Shown: positions 26,944 through 36,769 of the stretch, piece by piece
Layout of the letters: every line of letters starts with the position of its first letter
How positions within the stretch are numbered: position 1 is the stretch's first letter
Assembly: GCA_902778325.1 (NCBI GenBank)
Contig: CACYWZ010000006.1
Location: forward strand, 16,624 to 80,623
Source: an uncultured Spirochaetaceae bacterium
GTDB lineage: Bacteria > Spirochaetota > Spirochaetia > Treponematales > Treponemataceae
DNA length: 64,000 bases
Direction of reading: 5' to 3'
Made by a program: the position numbers and the translations under genes
Notes under the pieces: model-generated
Databases searched by the model: none
Seen by the model: only the letters and a program-made list of their open reading frames with translations
What the model was told of the DNA's origin: nothing

Positions 26944-27014
26944 GGCTTTTTTGCGAGGGGAAAAGTTTTTTATTTTTTGTTGCAGAAACGACATTAAATC
27001 ATAGGAGAAGCATA

Positions 27015-27992
27015 ATGTTAATTTTCAACATAGCATTGCTTGTCATTGGATTCGCCGCTCTGATAAAGGGCGCGGATTTTTTCGTGGACGGAAGTTCAGC
27101 GCTTGCAAAAATCTTCAAGGTTTCAGGCGTCATCATCGGACTTACGGTTGTTTCAATGGGAACAAGTCTTCCGGAACTTGCGGTCAGCACGTCAGCGGCG
27201 CTTCAGGGCTCAAATGAAATCGCTATCAGCAACGTCGTCGGCTCAAACATTTTCAACTTGCTCGTCGTTTTGGGGCTTTGCGCGGCAATTCATCGTATTC
27301 CTGTTGACCGCGTGATTATAAAACGAGATTTTCCGCTTTCGATTTTTATCGAAGTGCTTCTTTTTGTTGTCGCGGGATTGCCTGAGATTGTGAGCGGAAA
27401 ACTTTTCTCGCTTTCTATGGCGGATAACGCGGGCAAAGTCTACAGAGCACTTTCGCTTTCGTTTTTGGTGATTTTCGTTTCGTACATTGTCTATCTGATT
27501 GTCGATGCGAAAAAGCACCCGACACAAGAGGAGGACATAAAGACGCTTCCGCTTTGGAAATGCGCTCTTCTTATCGTCATCGGTGTGGCTCTCATTATTG
27601 CAGGTGGTCAGGCGGTTGTCAAAAGCGCAGTTTTTATCGCCCAGACTTTCGGAATGACAGAAACGCTCATCGGCTTGACGGTTGTCGCTTTGGGAACGAG
27701 TCTTCCAGAGCTTGTTACGTCGATTGTTGCTGCAAGAAAGGGCGAGGTTGAGATGGCTGTGGGAAATGTTGTCGGCTCAAATATCTTCAACGTTCTCTTT
27801 ATTCTTGGCGTTTCTTCTTCAATTCATCCTGTCGCTGTCAATGTTGCAAGCATTTACGATATGATGATTCTTATTGCTGTAAGTGTTATGACGTGGATTT
27901 TCGCGATAAAAAGCAAAAGCATCGGAAGGCTTTCGGGCTTGACGATGCTTGCTTGCTACATTGGCGCGACGATTTTCGCTATTGTGCGCTAA
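27015..27992 (+). CDS. Na+/Ca2+ exchanger-family antiporter (CaCA, YrbG-like)
   Basis: 325 residues, ~10 membrane segments. The two inverted alpha repeats are clear: G-T-S-L-P-E-L-A-V-S near 49-58 with G-S-N-I-F-N near 75, and G-T-S-L-P-E-L-V-T-S near 228-237 with V-V-G-S-N-I-F-N near 252. These supply the acidic and polar ion ligands of the CaCA family, so the protein probably exports Ca2+ in exchange for Na+ or H+ at the inner membrane. Its stop codon overlaps the convergent PARG gene by 14 bp. Confidence 0.9.
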   Translation: MLIFNIALLVIGFAALIKGADFFVDGSSALAKIFKVSGVIIGLTVVSMGTSLPELAVSTSAALQGSNEIAISNVVGSNIFNLLVVLGLCAAIHRIPVDRVIIKRDFPLSIFIEVLLFVVAGLPEIVSGKLFSLSMADNAGKVYRALSLSFLVIFVSYIVYLIVDAKKHPTQEEDIKTLPLWKCALLIVIGVALIIAGGQAVVKSAVFIAQTFGMTETLIGLTVVALGTSLPELVTSIVAARKGEVEMAVGNVVGSNIFNVLFILGVSSSIHPVAVNVASIYDMMILIAVSVMTWIFAIKSKSIGRLSGLTMLACYIGATIFAIVR

Positions 27993-28773
27993 AGGCATTC
28001 TTGAACGCTTCGTAATTGGCGCTATCTTTATCGCGGACGCATTTTATGGCAAACTCGATTGTCTTGACTGCTCCGCGATATTTTTTTAGCGCTTTTTTTG
28101 CCGCTTGGGCGACGATTTGAGGCGGATTTCGGAATGCTCCGCAACCAAATGCGCCAAGAACAAGAGAGTCCACGCCGTTTTCTTTTGCAACAGCGAGGAT
28201 TTTGCTCCATCGCTTTTCGTGGAGAGCAAAAATTTCATCGCCGCTCAAATCAACATCGTTCAAGTCGGGAGCAGCACACGTCAAAACATCGACTGAAAAC
28301 CAATCGCTGTTTTTCATCAATGTCAAATCGCTGTCGCCTTTGAAAACGGTGACACAAGGGCTGTAGATAATGTCGTCTGTTCCCAAATCGTCAAATGTTT
28401 CTCGGTGCTTCTCGTAAAAGCGTGAGAGCATTTCAGGAGCGCAAAGTGCAAAATAAAGCGTCGAAACACGACAAAGGCATTCTTCTTGAGCGCGCGCGCC
28501 GTAAACGACGCCGCCACCAGGATTAAAACTGTTAGCAAAGTTCAAGACGCATGTCTTTTTTCCCTCTCGGCTGTAAAAAGAAGCGGCTTCAAAACTTGAT
28601 TTTTTGCTGACGATTATCTCCGTTTCGTCTTCAAGTTGTGTTTTTTCTGGAAAAACGATGCTCTCGTCATAGAATTTTTGTTTTTTCCTTGTGAGCTCAC
28701 AAGACTTTTTCAAAGTCTCGTCGGAAGAAAAAAGTGAAACTGTGTCCTCAAATACTTTTTCGAGATTGTCCAT
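27979..28773 (-). CDS. TIGR02452-family protein, bacterial-type poly(ADP-ribose) glycohydrolase
   Basis: 264 residues from the ATG at 28773 (GGAGA upstream). The macro-like domain carries N-F-A-N-S-F-N-P-G-G-G near 78-88 and Q-E-E at 96-98, i.e. the GGG-x(6-8)-QEE signature of PARG enzymes, with the glutamates as catalytic residues. Also typical are L-G-A-F-G-C-G-A-F-R-N-P-P near 220 and the fold ending after a final helix. It would remove ADP-ribose polymers from proteins. No ADP-ribosyltransferase was recognised in the window. Confidence 0.85.
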   Translation of the reverse strand: MDNLEKVFEDTVSLFSSDETLKKSCELTRKKQKFYDESIVFPEKTQLEDETEIIVSKKSSFEAASFYSREGKKTCVLNFANSFNPGGGVVYGARAQEECLCRVSTLYFALCAPEMLSRFYEKHRETFDDLGTDDIIYSPCVTVFKGDSDLTLMKNSDWFSVDVLTCAAPDLNDVDLSGDEIFALHEKRWSKILAVAKENGVDSLVLGAFGCGAFRNPPQIVAQAAKKALKKYRGAVKTIEFAIKCVRDKDSANYEAFKNAFSAQ

Positions 28774-28819
28774 AACAACTTCTCCTTTTTGCTTAAAAAT
28801 GGCTTGTGTGATTTTCGTT

Positions 28820-30949
28820 TTAATTGTCACGGCGAACGACGAAATCAAGTTTTGGCTGTTTTTTGTGAAGTTCTGCTTGTCGTCTGTACTTTTTTTGCAA
28901 GATTTCCTGAGCATTCACTTCGGTTTCTTTTTTTGCGGGTTTGTTCGCTTTCCATTTTCCGCTCGAAGAAAGCGTGTGGCTTCTGCAATTGTCATCAAAA
29001 TAAACTCGCAAGGTCTCTTTCACGATTTTGAAAACGTCAGCGTCAAGAATTGGAAACATAAGTTCAACGCGTCTGTCGAGGTTTCGTGGCATCCAATCCG
29101 CGCTCGAAAGATAAATCTCCTCTGAGCCACCGTTTTGGAAATAGAAAACGCGGCTATGCTCAAGATAGCGACCGACGATTGAAACAACGCGGATATTTTC
29201 GCTCAAATCCTTGACGCCGGGAACGAGCATACAGATTCCGCGAACATTGAGGAGAACTTTGACGCCTGCACGGCTTGCGCGATAGAGCGATTTGATTATG
29301 CTTTCGTGTCCAAGCGCGTTCATTTTTGCCATAATGAGTCCTGGCTTTTCTGGTGTGGAAAGGCGGATTTCGCGCTCGATGAGGGAAAGAAGTCGTGATT
29401 TCAAATTAACGGGCGCCATGGAAAGATGCTTTAGGTTCAAAAACTGCGAATAACCCGAAATTGTGTTGAAAAACGTTGTTGCATCGTTCGCAATGTCAAC
29501 GTTTGACGTAAAGACAGACATATCGCTATAGATTCGCGCTGTTTTTGAATTGTAATTGCCAGTGCTCAAATGCACATAGCGCCTAAGTCCGTCACTTTCG
29601 CGTCTTATAACAAGGAGCATTTTTGCATGGACTTTCAGACCAACAACACCATAAACTACAATTACGCCTGACTTTTCAAGTTCGCTTGCCCAGTTCAAGT
29701 TTCTGCCTTCATCGAATCTGGCTTTCAGTTCCACGAACGCCGTAACTTGCTTTCCGTTTTGAGCAGCCTTTTCAAGCGCTTTCACAATCGGAGAGGCGTT
29801 TCCTGTTCTGTAAAGTGTCATTTTTATTGCAAGCACATTTTCATCTTCTGCCGCATCATTCAAGAACTTTATGACAGGCTCGTAAGACTCATAAGGAACG
29901 TGAAGCAGCACATCTCGCTGTCGGAGAGTATCCCAATATGTTTTTCCCTCTGGAAGCGTTACTGGATAATAATTTTTCCATTCAGGATTCATAAGTGGAG
30001 CGGCTTCGGAGGCATCTGTTATTCCAAGCAATGACGACGGGTCGATAAGACCGGGAAACTCATAAACATCGTCATCGGAAAGGTTGAGTTTTTCTTTCAG
30101 GAGTGTCGTTATTTTTGAGCCTGCAGCATTGCACAAAAGGCGTGTCGCAAGTGAAGAGCGGCGTTTTATGAGAACGTCCTCCATCTCTTTTGTGAAGTCA
30201 GCACCGTCTTCGTTAACGGCAAAATCTGCATCACGAGCGACTTTGAAAAGAAGTGTGTCAGTCACTGTGTATCCTGGAAAAACAGTGAACCCAAAAGATG
30301 TGATTACATCATCAAGTGTCGCAAACGCTCTTTTTCCGTTGTCCGACGGAAGCCAAATTACACGCGGCAAGTTCTCAGGAACGCCGACAAGAGCAAGCGG
30401 AGAAGGAAGCGATTTCATCACGAAAGCCTTTGTTCCGTCGTGAAGACCAGATATCTCTTTTAGCATAAACGCCACATAAAGACGCATATTTTCTGTTGTG
30501 GGGAAATTGCTGTCAGTTCTAAGAGGCGTTATAAGAGGCAAAACCGAGTTTTTGAACATCGACGCAAGATAGCTTTTTTGCGAAGATGTGTAAGATGAGG
30601 GCGGAACATAAGAGATTCCAGCATCAGAAAGTTTTGGCAAAATATCACAAGCAAGGCACTGCTGTTGAATACGACTTATCTGGTGGCAACGTTCAGAAAT
30701 CTCTTTCAAAAGTTCACTTGGAGTGCGTCCAGAGCAGTCTTTGTGATGAGGGCTTACAGAATTAAGGCGCTTTATTGCCGCTACTCTAACTTGAAAGAAC
30801 TCATCGAAATTGCTCGAAACAATAGCAATGAATTTGAGTCGCTCAATAAGCGGTAATTCTTTTCTGCACGCTTCATGAAGAACTCTCGCGTTGAACTCAA
30901 TCCACGAAAGTTCGCGGTTAAAAAAAACGCTCTCTTTCTCTTTTTTCAT
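28820..30949 (-). CDS. ppk1: polyphosphate kinase 1
   Basis: 709 residues, normal for PPK1. The N-terminal domain begins F-F-N-R-E-L-S-W-I-E-F-N-A-R-V, the hallmark opening. The catalytic histidine, which is phosphorylated during the cycle, is H460 in V-H-L-S-T-G-N-Y-N. A second PLD-like half follows with L-E-H-S-R-V-F-Y-F, and L-D-R-R-V-E-L-M-F-P near the C-terminus. It makes inorganic polyphosphate from ATP reversibly. Located 29 bases after the ppx gene, with AGAGGA upstream: synthesis and degradation of polyphosphate are co-transcribed. Confidence 0.96.
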   Translation of the reverse strand: MKKEKESVFFNRELSWIEFNARVLHEACRKELPLIERLKFIAIVSSNFDEFFQVRVAAIKRLNSVSPHHKDCSGRTPSELLKEISERCHQISRIQQQCLACDILPKLSDAGISYVPPSSYTSSQKSYLASMFKNSVLPLITPLRTDSNFPTTENMRLYVAFMLKEISGLHDGTKAFVMKSLPSPLALVGVPENLPRVIWLPSDNGKRAFATLDDVITSFGFTVFPGYTVTDTLLFKVARDADFAVNEDGADFTKEMEDVLIKRRSSLATRLLCNAAGSKITTLLKEKLNLSDDDVYEFPGLIDPSSLLGITDASEAAPLMNPEWKNYYPVTLPEGKTYWDTLRQRDVLLHVPYESYEPVIKFLNDAAEDENVLAIKMTLYRTGNASPIVKALEKAAQNGKQVTAFVELKARFDEGRNLNWASELEKSGVIVVYGVVGLKVHAKMLLVIRRESDGLRRYVHLSTGNYNSKTARIYSDMSVFTSNVDIANDATTFFNTISGYSQFLNLKHLSMAPVNLKSRLLSLIEREIRLSTPEKPGLIMAKMNALGHESIIKSLYRASRAGVKVLLNVRGICMLVPGVKDLSENIRVVSIVGRYLEHSRVFYFQNGGSEEIYLSSADWMPRNLDRRVELMFPILDADVFKIVKETLRVYFDDNCRSHTLSSSGKWKANKPAKKETEVNAQEILQKKYRRQAELHKKQPKLDFVVRRDN

Positions 30950-30978
30950 ATCTTGTCCTCTTTTGTTGTCAGTTGCTG

Positions 30979-32505
30979 TCAGACCAAAACGATTTTGTAA
31001 CCGAAAACGCTCTCAAACAAATCACCTTTGTCGGCAATTGCGATTTTTTCCAGCATAATATTCTCAAGTTCGCCAGTTCGGATTGTCATGCTGTCTTCTG
31101 AAAATGATGCCGTAAAGTGTTTTATTTTTTGCTGATGTCCGCGGTCAAGAGCGTCTGCAACACGCAAAATCGCAGCAAGTTTCAAAATTGCAAGACGGTC
31201 ACTTCGCTGGAGCGCTTTATATTCAGGGTCGCTCTGAGGGCTACACTTTTTTCGGTGATAAGAGGCAATCTGCGCAATAAGCGTTGTTTCCTCACGGTTC
31301 AAACCAAATATTTCAGAATGAAGGATTATATATTTGCTGTGGGCTTCGTGGTCACTTGCGCGAATAAACATTCCGATATCGTGCAAAATCGCGCTCACTT
31401 CAAGCATTCGCCTTGCGCCATCTCCAAGCCCCAATTCATCTTTGAGCATATCAAAAATGCGAAGGCTTGTTTCTCTCACATACTCGGCGTGTTTTTCGTC
31501 TCCGCGATATTTTTTGAGAAGATTTCTAGCGCTTGCCGCAACTTGCTCATCGAACTCTTGTCTGATTTCGTCATCTTCTGCAGTACGGCTGATAAAGATT
31601 CCCTCGCGGATGCTTGTTTTTGGAACGATTATGCTTTTTACATTAGTGAGACTCAAAAATTGCCTGAAAATCAAAAGCCCAAGATACAAACACTGCGCTT
31701 CGCTATAAGCAATCCGAAGTTTCACCGCAAGGAGTTCCGGACTAAAATCCTGAATGCTCAAAACAAAGCGCTCAAAATCTTCTCGCCATATTTTCCAAAG
31801 AGAATCCGAAATTTTCTTGCCAGCCTCACGAGCAACAACGTTCGCTTCTCCGCCAACGATAATAAATTGCTGGACTTTTGAAAGATTAAGTTCGTTGTTG
31901 AGAGTTCCTTCCGTGTTACGAATAAACTCATCGATATAGCGCCGAGCATCTTCCCTGCCGTTCATCTGAGGATTGAGCTGCTGCGAAATCACAACAGTAC
32001 CTAGTCGCATACTGTGAGCCGCAGCAACACGCCCCTGAGCAATCAGCATAAGCTCAGTTGAACCGCCACCGACTTCCATAATCATTGAATCTTTTGATTT
32101 TAGGCTTTCAGAACTGCCTTTGAATGCGCCAAGAACAGCAAGATACATCAAGCGATTTTCTTCAATGCCGTCGATAACACGCACAGTGAAGCCTGTTTTT
32201 ACACGGATTCTGTCAACAAAAGGGTCGCGATTTGAAGCCTCTCGCACGCTACTTGTAGCGATAACGAAAGTTTCCGCCGCTGTTATCCCGTATGCTGCAA
32301 GTTGTTCAGCATATCGCCTCAAGATTTGCAAGCATACAAGCAAAGTGCTTCGGCTGATAGCGCCCTGAGTGAAAACATCTCGACCGATAACGACAGGCTG
32401 CTCGCTTCTGTCGAGGATTTCAGGAACACCACCCGAAGCGGTCTGAGCCACCAGCAATCGGATTCCCGTTGAGCCGATTTCAATAACAGCGGTAGGTTTC
32501 TTCAT
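30979..32505 (-). CDS. ppx: Ppx/GppA exopolyphosphatase with HD-type C-terminus
   Basis: 508 residues. The N-terminal sugar-kinase/actin-like fold has I-E-I-G-S-T-G-I-R near 8 and E-V-G-G-G-S-T-E-L near 146, the two phosphate-binding loops of the family; the usual I-D-x-G-S-N reads I-E-I-G-S-T, with Glu for Asp. An HD-like domain follows from ~330, with L-H-D-I-G-M-F near 375. It would hydrolyse polyphosphate or (p)ppGpp-type substrates. Linked to ppk1; 12 bases from the preceding glycosidase gene. Confidence 0.9.
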   Translation of the reverse strand: MKKPTAVIEIGSTGIRLLVAQTASGGVPEILDRSEQPVVIGRDVFTQGAISRSTLLVCLQILRRYAEQLAAYGITAAETFVIATSSVREASNRDPFVDRIRVKTGFTVRVIDGIEENRLMYLAVLGAFKGSSESLKSKDSMIMEVGGGSTELMLIAQGRVAAAHSMRLGTVVISQQLNPQMNGREDARRYIDEFIRNTEGTLNNELNLSKVQQFIIVGGEANVVAREAGKKISDSLWKIWREDFERFVLSIQDFSPELLAVKLRIAYSEAQCLYLGLLIFRQFLSLTNVKSIIVPKTSIREGIFISRTAEDDEIRQEFDEQVAASARNLLKKYRGDEKHAEYVRETSLRIFDMLKDELGLGDGARRMLEVSAILHDIGMFIRASDHEAHSKYIILHSEIFGLNREETTLIAQIASYHRKKCSPQSDPEYKALQRSDRLAILKLAAILRVADALDRGHQQKIKHFTASFSEDSMTIRTGELENIMLEKIAIADKGDLFESVFGYKIVLV

Positions 32506-32517
32506 TACCCAATAAGA

Positions 32518-33960
32518 TTAAAGTTTGTCGATAAGCATTGAACACTTGCCCGATGGAATCGGAAGCGTCTTCTTCTTGCTGTTGAGAATATTTATCGTGA
32601 AATAATAAAGTTTCTCGCTTTCCATCTGGATTTCCCAACCGCGTGTACTCTTGTTTGACAAAATCGTGATGAGATTGCGCTTGAGAGAGAGGTTTTCGAT
32701 GCCCATAATCTCAAGATTCGGGATAATCCAGTCAACAGTCTTTCGAGGAAGGCTGATTGAAAGCCCGATGATATTCTCAATCATCATTGCGATAGTCGAA
32801 AGACAAATCGTGTGCATATATTTCTTTCGTGGGAAACTCTCATCGCCGTCAAGATGAGCAAAACCCTCTTTGCAAGGAAGATACGCCTCATAAAGAGAAC
32901 CGCGCTCCTTGCTGTTTGCAGGTGAAAGCGCCTCAAGAATGTAATAAACATGGCGGATTGCTGCTTCACGCGCAAGGTCATACTGCTGATATTTCTCAAG
33001 CCCTTTGACAACCATAAAGTTGAACGCAGGATAAACAGAACCACAGTAGCCGTTTCCATAATCGCGGAATGCAGGGTGGTCAGCGCTCAGTGTCGGGAAC
33101 GGATGGTCAGTGCCAAAAGTCGCAGGATTTGACAAATGCGCAATGAGCTGGTCTGCTTTGTCCGCATTCGGAAGCTCAGCAAGAAGAGGCCAGAAGCCCG
33201 CGATTGTCTTGTGAGAAAGACGCTTTTCATCTTTGTCAAGGTCGTGATAAAAGCCTGTCTCGCTGTCCCACATCAAATTATTGATGCGAGTCTTGAGACT
33301 AAAATACATCTTCTTGTACTGAAATCCCAAATCCTTGTCATTGAGAATTTCGCCAAGAGCGCTCATATGAGCGGCATTTATCGCCATTGCCGAGTTGAAA
33401 TCAACAAGATAAACAGCATTCTCGCGAGGAGAGTTCCGCATTGAAGAAGACACGACAGGAGTAGCATAAAGCCCGTTCGGCTGCTTGAACGTAGCATCAA
33501 TCCAATCCATGTATTTTTGGAGGATTGGCATGATATCCTTAATGCGCTTCTTGTTCGCGCTCTTGTGATAAAGATTGAACTCCGCCCACGCAAAAAGAGG
33601 CATTGCGACACCCTCTGGGTTTTCGCTGTCTTTCACAGCCTCACCTGTAACAGTGTTGTATCTCCAGCGGATTGCACCGTTCGGCTCTTGCTTTGAGTAA
33701 AGATAATCAAGATTTTGGTTCGCCGGATAATTGCGGTTTGAATAAACAAGAAAGAAGGACGCGAAAATTGCTTCAAACTGGTCTATAAAAAGCTCTTTTT
33801 TCTCAGGGTCAACGCCCGGATAAATAAAGTAGCCGTCAGATGATGCTTCCCCCGTTTTTGGATTAAGCCAGTAGTCAGATAGCCAAGCCCACGATTTGTC
33901 GTAGATGTCAACAAAATCCTGGTCGTAGAAATGTATCTTGGGAAAGTCTTTTTTATTCAC
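32518..33960 (-). CDS. MGH1/GH63-like (alpha/alpha)6 glycosidase
   Basis: 480 residues with a GTG start (AGGAG 6 bases upstream). No signal peptide. Helical repeats with W-x-W, G-x-x-P-x-F-A-W-A-E and G-F-W-P-L-L landmarks, and D-Y-G-N-G-Y-C-G-S-V-Y-P-A near 300, match trehalase/GH63/mannosylglycerate-hydrolase type (alpha/alpha)6 barrels. These are cytoplasmic enzymes acting on short alpha-linked sugars. The substrate cannot be deduced. It heads the minus-strand operon with ppx and ppk1. Confidence 0.7.
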   Translation of the reverse strand: MNKKDFPKIHFYDQDFVDIYDKSWAWLSDYWLNPKTGEASSDGYFIYPGVDPEKKELFIDQFEAIFASFFLVYSNRNYPANQNLDYLYSKQEPNGAIRWRYNTVTGEAVKDSENPEGVAMPLFAWAEFNLYHKSANKKRIKDIMPILQKYMDWIDATFKQPNGLYATPVVSSSMRNSPRENAVYLVDFNSAMAINAAHMSALGEILNDKDLGFQYKKMYFSLKTRINNLMWDSETGFYHDLDKDEKRLSHKTIAGFWPLLAELPNADKADQLIAHLSNPATFGTDHPFPTLSADHPAFRDYGNGYCGSVYPAFNFMVVKGLEKYQQYDLAREAAIRHVYYILEALSPANSKERGSLYEAYLPCKEGFAHLDGDESFPRKKYMHTICLSTIAMMIENIIGLSISLPRKTVDWIIPNLEIMGIENLSLKRNLITILSNKSTRGWEIQMESEKLYYFTINILNSKKKTLPIPSGKCSMLIDKL

Positions 33961-34156
33961 AAGGAACTCCTGTCAAACTTCTGAAAAAATCAGTCTATTA
34001 CAAAGACACAGTATATCATAAATTTTTATAAAGCGGTATATCTTTACGAAAATTTGATACTTTTTGTTAAAAAAAATAACGGTATTCTAGCAAAAGTTAC
34101 GTTATTTTTCGCTCAGTTCAAAATACGCCCGTGGCAAAAAAACTCATTTTTACTCA

Positions 34157-34346
34157 CGGGCATTCGCCCAAAGCACCATTTTTTCAAATTTGGCTCTTCG
34201 GGCATTTGCCCAAAGCCAGCTTTTGGCGATTTTGTCTTTCGGGCATTTGCCCAAAGCACCATTTTTTCAAATTTGGCTCTTCGGGCATTCGCCCAAAGGC
34301 AGTTTTTGGCGATTTTGCCTTTCGGGCACTCGCAAAATTGCGAGAA
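34157..34346. repeat. Array D: 41-42 bp tandem repeat, five copies
   Basis: Units start at 34157, 34199, 34240, 34282 and 34323. Each begins with a dyad, GGGCATTTGCCC or GGGCATTCGCCC, followed by AAAGC and a T-rich linker. Linkers alternate between two types (one with CAAATTTGG, one with TTTTGGCGATTTTG). The last unit instead ends in a perfect hairpin CTCGCAA-AA-TTGCGAG. The array fills the space between the divergent starts of the glycosidase and the GatB-like gene (33961-34424). Confidence 0.88.
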
Positions 34347-34424
34347 AACGAAATGCGCTTTATTGATAGCCTAATTCTTTGAAAAACTGTATACTCATAA
34401 GCGATTTTGCTTTAGGAGTGCTTT

Positions 34425-36764
34425 ATGTATCAGTCGTTTGTTTTTCTGGAAGTGAGGATTTTGCTTTCAAACGAGCCGGAGGTTTTCGCAAAAAGCGCGG
34501 ACGGCGTGAAAATAAAAAGCGCAGTTCTTGAAAAAGTTGCCGTTCTCGCTCGTGCATTGGGCTCAACGCTGAACGAAAAAGCGGTTGTCGAAGAACTGAC
34601 AGGAAACGTCCCGCTTCCGCCCAAAAGCGACGAGACGGCGCTTTGGAGCATACGAGCGGCAAAGGGCGGAAGTCTTGATATAATGTTCCACCAAAAAGCA
34701 AAAACAATCCAGATTGAAGAGATGAGGCTTGAAGAAGATTGCGGACGTCTGACGAGGGCGGCAGGAAAGCCAAGAATGGACTTCTCGCTTTCGGGCTGTC
34801 CGAGTCTTCGGCTCAAAACAGCAAGTGTCTTTGAGCTAGGCGAAGAAGCGGAGCTCTTCCTTGAGGAACTTTCAAGCCTGCTTCGATACCTTGCGCTTCC
34901 GTATGGAGAGGGCGCAATCAGATGCAACGCGTATGTCTCGCTTGCCGAGTATCCGAACAAGGGCGAGCGCTATGTGAAACTAAGAAATCTCAACTCGTTC
35001 AACTTTGTGCGTGAGGCGATAAACGCAGAGACAAGCCGTCAGGAAAATATTCTCAATGCGGGCGATATTGTTGCGGAGGAGAGCCGCTTGTGGAACTCGG
35101 AGATGGGCGAGAGCGAAAGCTACCGCGCACGAAAGAGCGACCAGAGGCGCTTCCGTGATGTTGAGCCGTCCCTTTTTATCGATGTGCAGACAGAGGCGGA
35201 CGCGCTGCACTTGAGCGAAATCGAAGAGCCGAAGGCTCGTCGCGCGCGTCTTCGCGAGCAGTACGGGCTTTCGCGGCTCAGGGCGGAGTTCATCTGCGCA
35301 GAAAAAGAGAGGGCGGATTTCTTCGAGGACAGCGTGAAAGAGGGCGCAGAGCCGCTTGCCGCTTCTCATTGGATTGCGAGTGAAGTCACAAGGGTCTTGA
35401 ATTATCTTCACATTCCGCTTTCAAAGAGCAAAATCAACAGCAAGAAGTTCGCCGAAATCATTTCGCTTCTGACAGCGCAGAAGATTCATAGCGGTATTGC
35501 AAAGCAGCTCGTCCAAGAGGCGATTGAAACAGATGCCGACATCGACTCACTTTTGAAGAAGAGCGAAAAAGACTTGATTGGAGAGCCTGAAAAACTCCGC
35601 CCTCTCGTCCGCGCAATTCTCAAGGAAAACGAGTCGAGCGCAAGAAGGCTCAAGAACGGCGATATGGCAAACCTTGAGTATCTGACGGGACTCGTGATGA
35701 AAAAGACGAGCGGTCAGGCATTCCCGCTTATGGTGAAATCGCTCATCAAAGAGGAACTCAACTTGAGCATCATCTACGTTCTTGGAACAGGCGGCGCAAT
35801 CACGGCGATAAGGCGTGAGGACGGCTCTGTCGAAAGCGGAGGCGCTGTCGTCTTGCGCGACTTGTGCAAGGAGGCAGGCGAGGAAAGCGGCGTTCAGGCG
35901 GTGAGCGTGCGCTCTCTTTTAAGCGAGGAGTTCGAGCCTGGCGACTTTGCCGCTCTTATCGCAGAAATCAGCGCGAGAATTGCTGCAGGAAGCGCCAACG
36001 GAATCGTCGTCTCGCACGGAACAGACACGCTTCCCTACACTGCCGCACTGCTTTTCTGGCTCTTCGGCTCGTCCCCTGTCCCGATTGTCCTCACGGCAAG
36101 CAGTGAAATCCCTGCGGATTCAAGCGAAGCCAAAGACAATCTGTCGCTTGCGATAAAAACGGCGCGAGAAAAGAAAAACGGCGTCTATGTCGCATTCGGC
36201 GGAAAAATCTTCTCGCCTCTCAACTTGAAGTTCGTCAAGGCAAGCGCGGACGGTTTTTGCAACTGGAACTTGAAGGAAAAAGTGTTCACCGAAAGCGGCG
36301 CAATCGCAACGCAGTTCGCGCAAATCAGCGAGCCTGACGGTGCTGTGATGAAGCGCATTCTGGACGAGAGCGCCGGGAAAATCGCAGTCTGCCCGACATA
36401 TCCTGGCTTCAGGAGCGACCGCTACGGAGCGCTAATCAGCGCAGACGACGGCGTCCGCTCGCTTTTCATCGAGCTTTATGCGGCAGGAACAGGCAATATG
36501 CGTGAAAGCGATTATTCGCTCAAGCCGCTTTTGCAAAAGGCACGGCGCTACGGTTGTCGCGTCTACTGCACGTCGCAGCAGGAAAGCTCCGTCAACTTCT
36601 CGAAGTTCGTAACAAGCGCGGGCGTGTGGCGAGGTGGCGCTGTCCCGATGGGAACGCTCACGACAGAAAGCGCGATTTCGCTTTACTATGCCGCCTCTCT
36701 CCTTGCCGACAACGACACGGAGCTTGCCCAAATCATCGAAACTTACGCAGAAGCATACGCATAA
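34425..36764 (+). CDS. GatB-like / asparaginase-like fusion protein
   Basis: 779 residues. Residues 1-~445 are a divergent GatB/GatE: opening F-x-F-L-E-V-R (canonical G-L-E-V-H, histidine lost), R-L-E-E-D-C-G-R near 105, C-N-A-Y-V-S-L near 167, L-R-N-L-N-S-F-N-F near 186, F-R-D-V-E-P-S-L near 245, and the C-terminal YqeY-like tail helices. The segment with the GatB Zn/cradle region and Y-P-D motif is missing. Residues ~450-779 are an L-asparaginase/GatD fold. Its first catalytic loop is G-T-G-G-A458, where the nucleophile threonine of E. coli AnsB (T12) is alanine; T533-D534 in S-H-G-T-D-T and K602 keep the second triad. AGGAG lies 8 bases before the ATG. Archaeal GatD and GatE are separate proteins. 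Activity is doubtful. Confidence 0.8.
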   Translation: MYQSFVFLEVRILLSNEPEVFAKSADGVKIKSAVLEKVAVLARALGSTLNEKAVVEELTGNVPLPPKSDETALWSIRAAKGGSLDIMFHQKAKTIQIEEMRLEEDCGRLTRAAGKPRMDFSLSGCPSLRLKTASVFELGEEAELFLEELSSLLRYLALPYGEGAIRCNAYVSLAEYPNKGERYVKLRNLNSFNFVREAINAETSRQENILNAGDIVAEESRLWNSEMGESESYRARKSDQRRFRDVEPSLFIDVQTEADALHLSEIEEPKARRARLREQYGLSRLRAEFICAEKERADFFEDSVKEGAEPLAASHWIASEVTRVLNYLHIPLSKSKINSKKFAEIISLLTAQKIHSGIAKQLVQEAIETDADIDSLLKKSEKDLIGEPEKLRPLVRAILKENESSARRLKNGDMANLEYLTGLVMKKTSGQAFPLMVKSLIKEELNLSIIYVLGTGGAITAIRREDGSVESGGAVVLRDLCKEAGEESGVQAVSVRSLLSEEFEPGDFAALIAEISARIAAGSANGIVVSHGTDTLPYTAALLFWLFGSSPVPIVLTASSEIPADSSEAKDNLSLAIKTAREKKNGVYVAFGGKIFSPLNLKFVKASADGFCNWNLKEKVFTESGAIATQFAQISEPDGAVMKRILDESAGKIAVCPTYPGFRSDRYGALISADDGVRSLFIELYAAGTGNMRESDYSLKPLLQKARRYGCRVYCTSQQESSVNFSKFVTSAGVWRGGAVPMGTLTTESAISLYYAASLLADNDTELAQIIETYAEAYA

Positions 36765-36769
36765 AAAAA

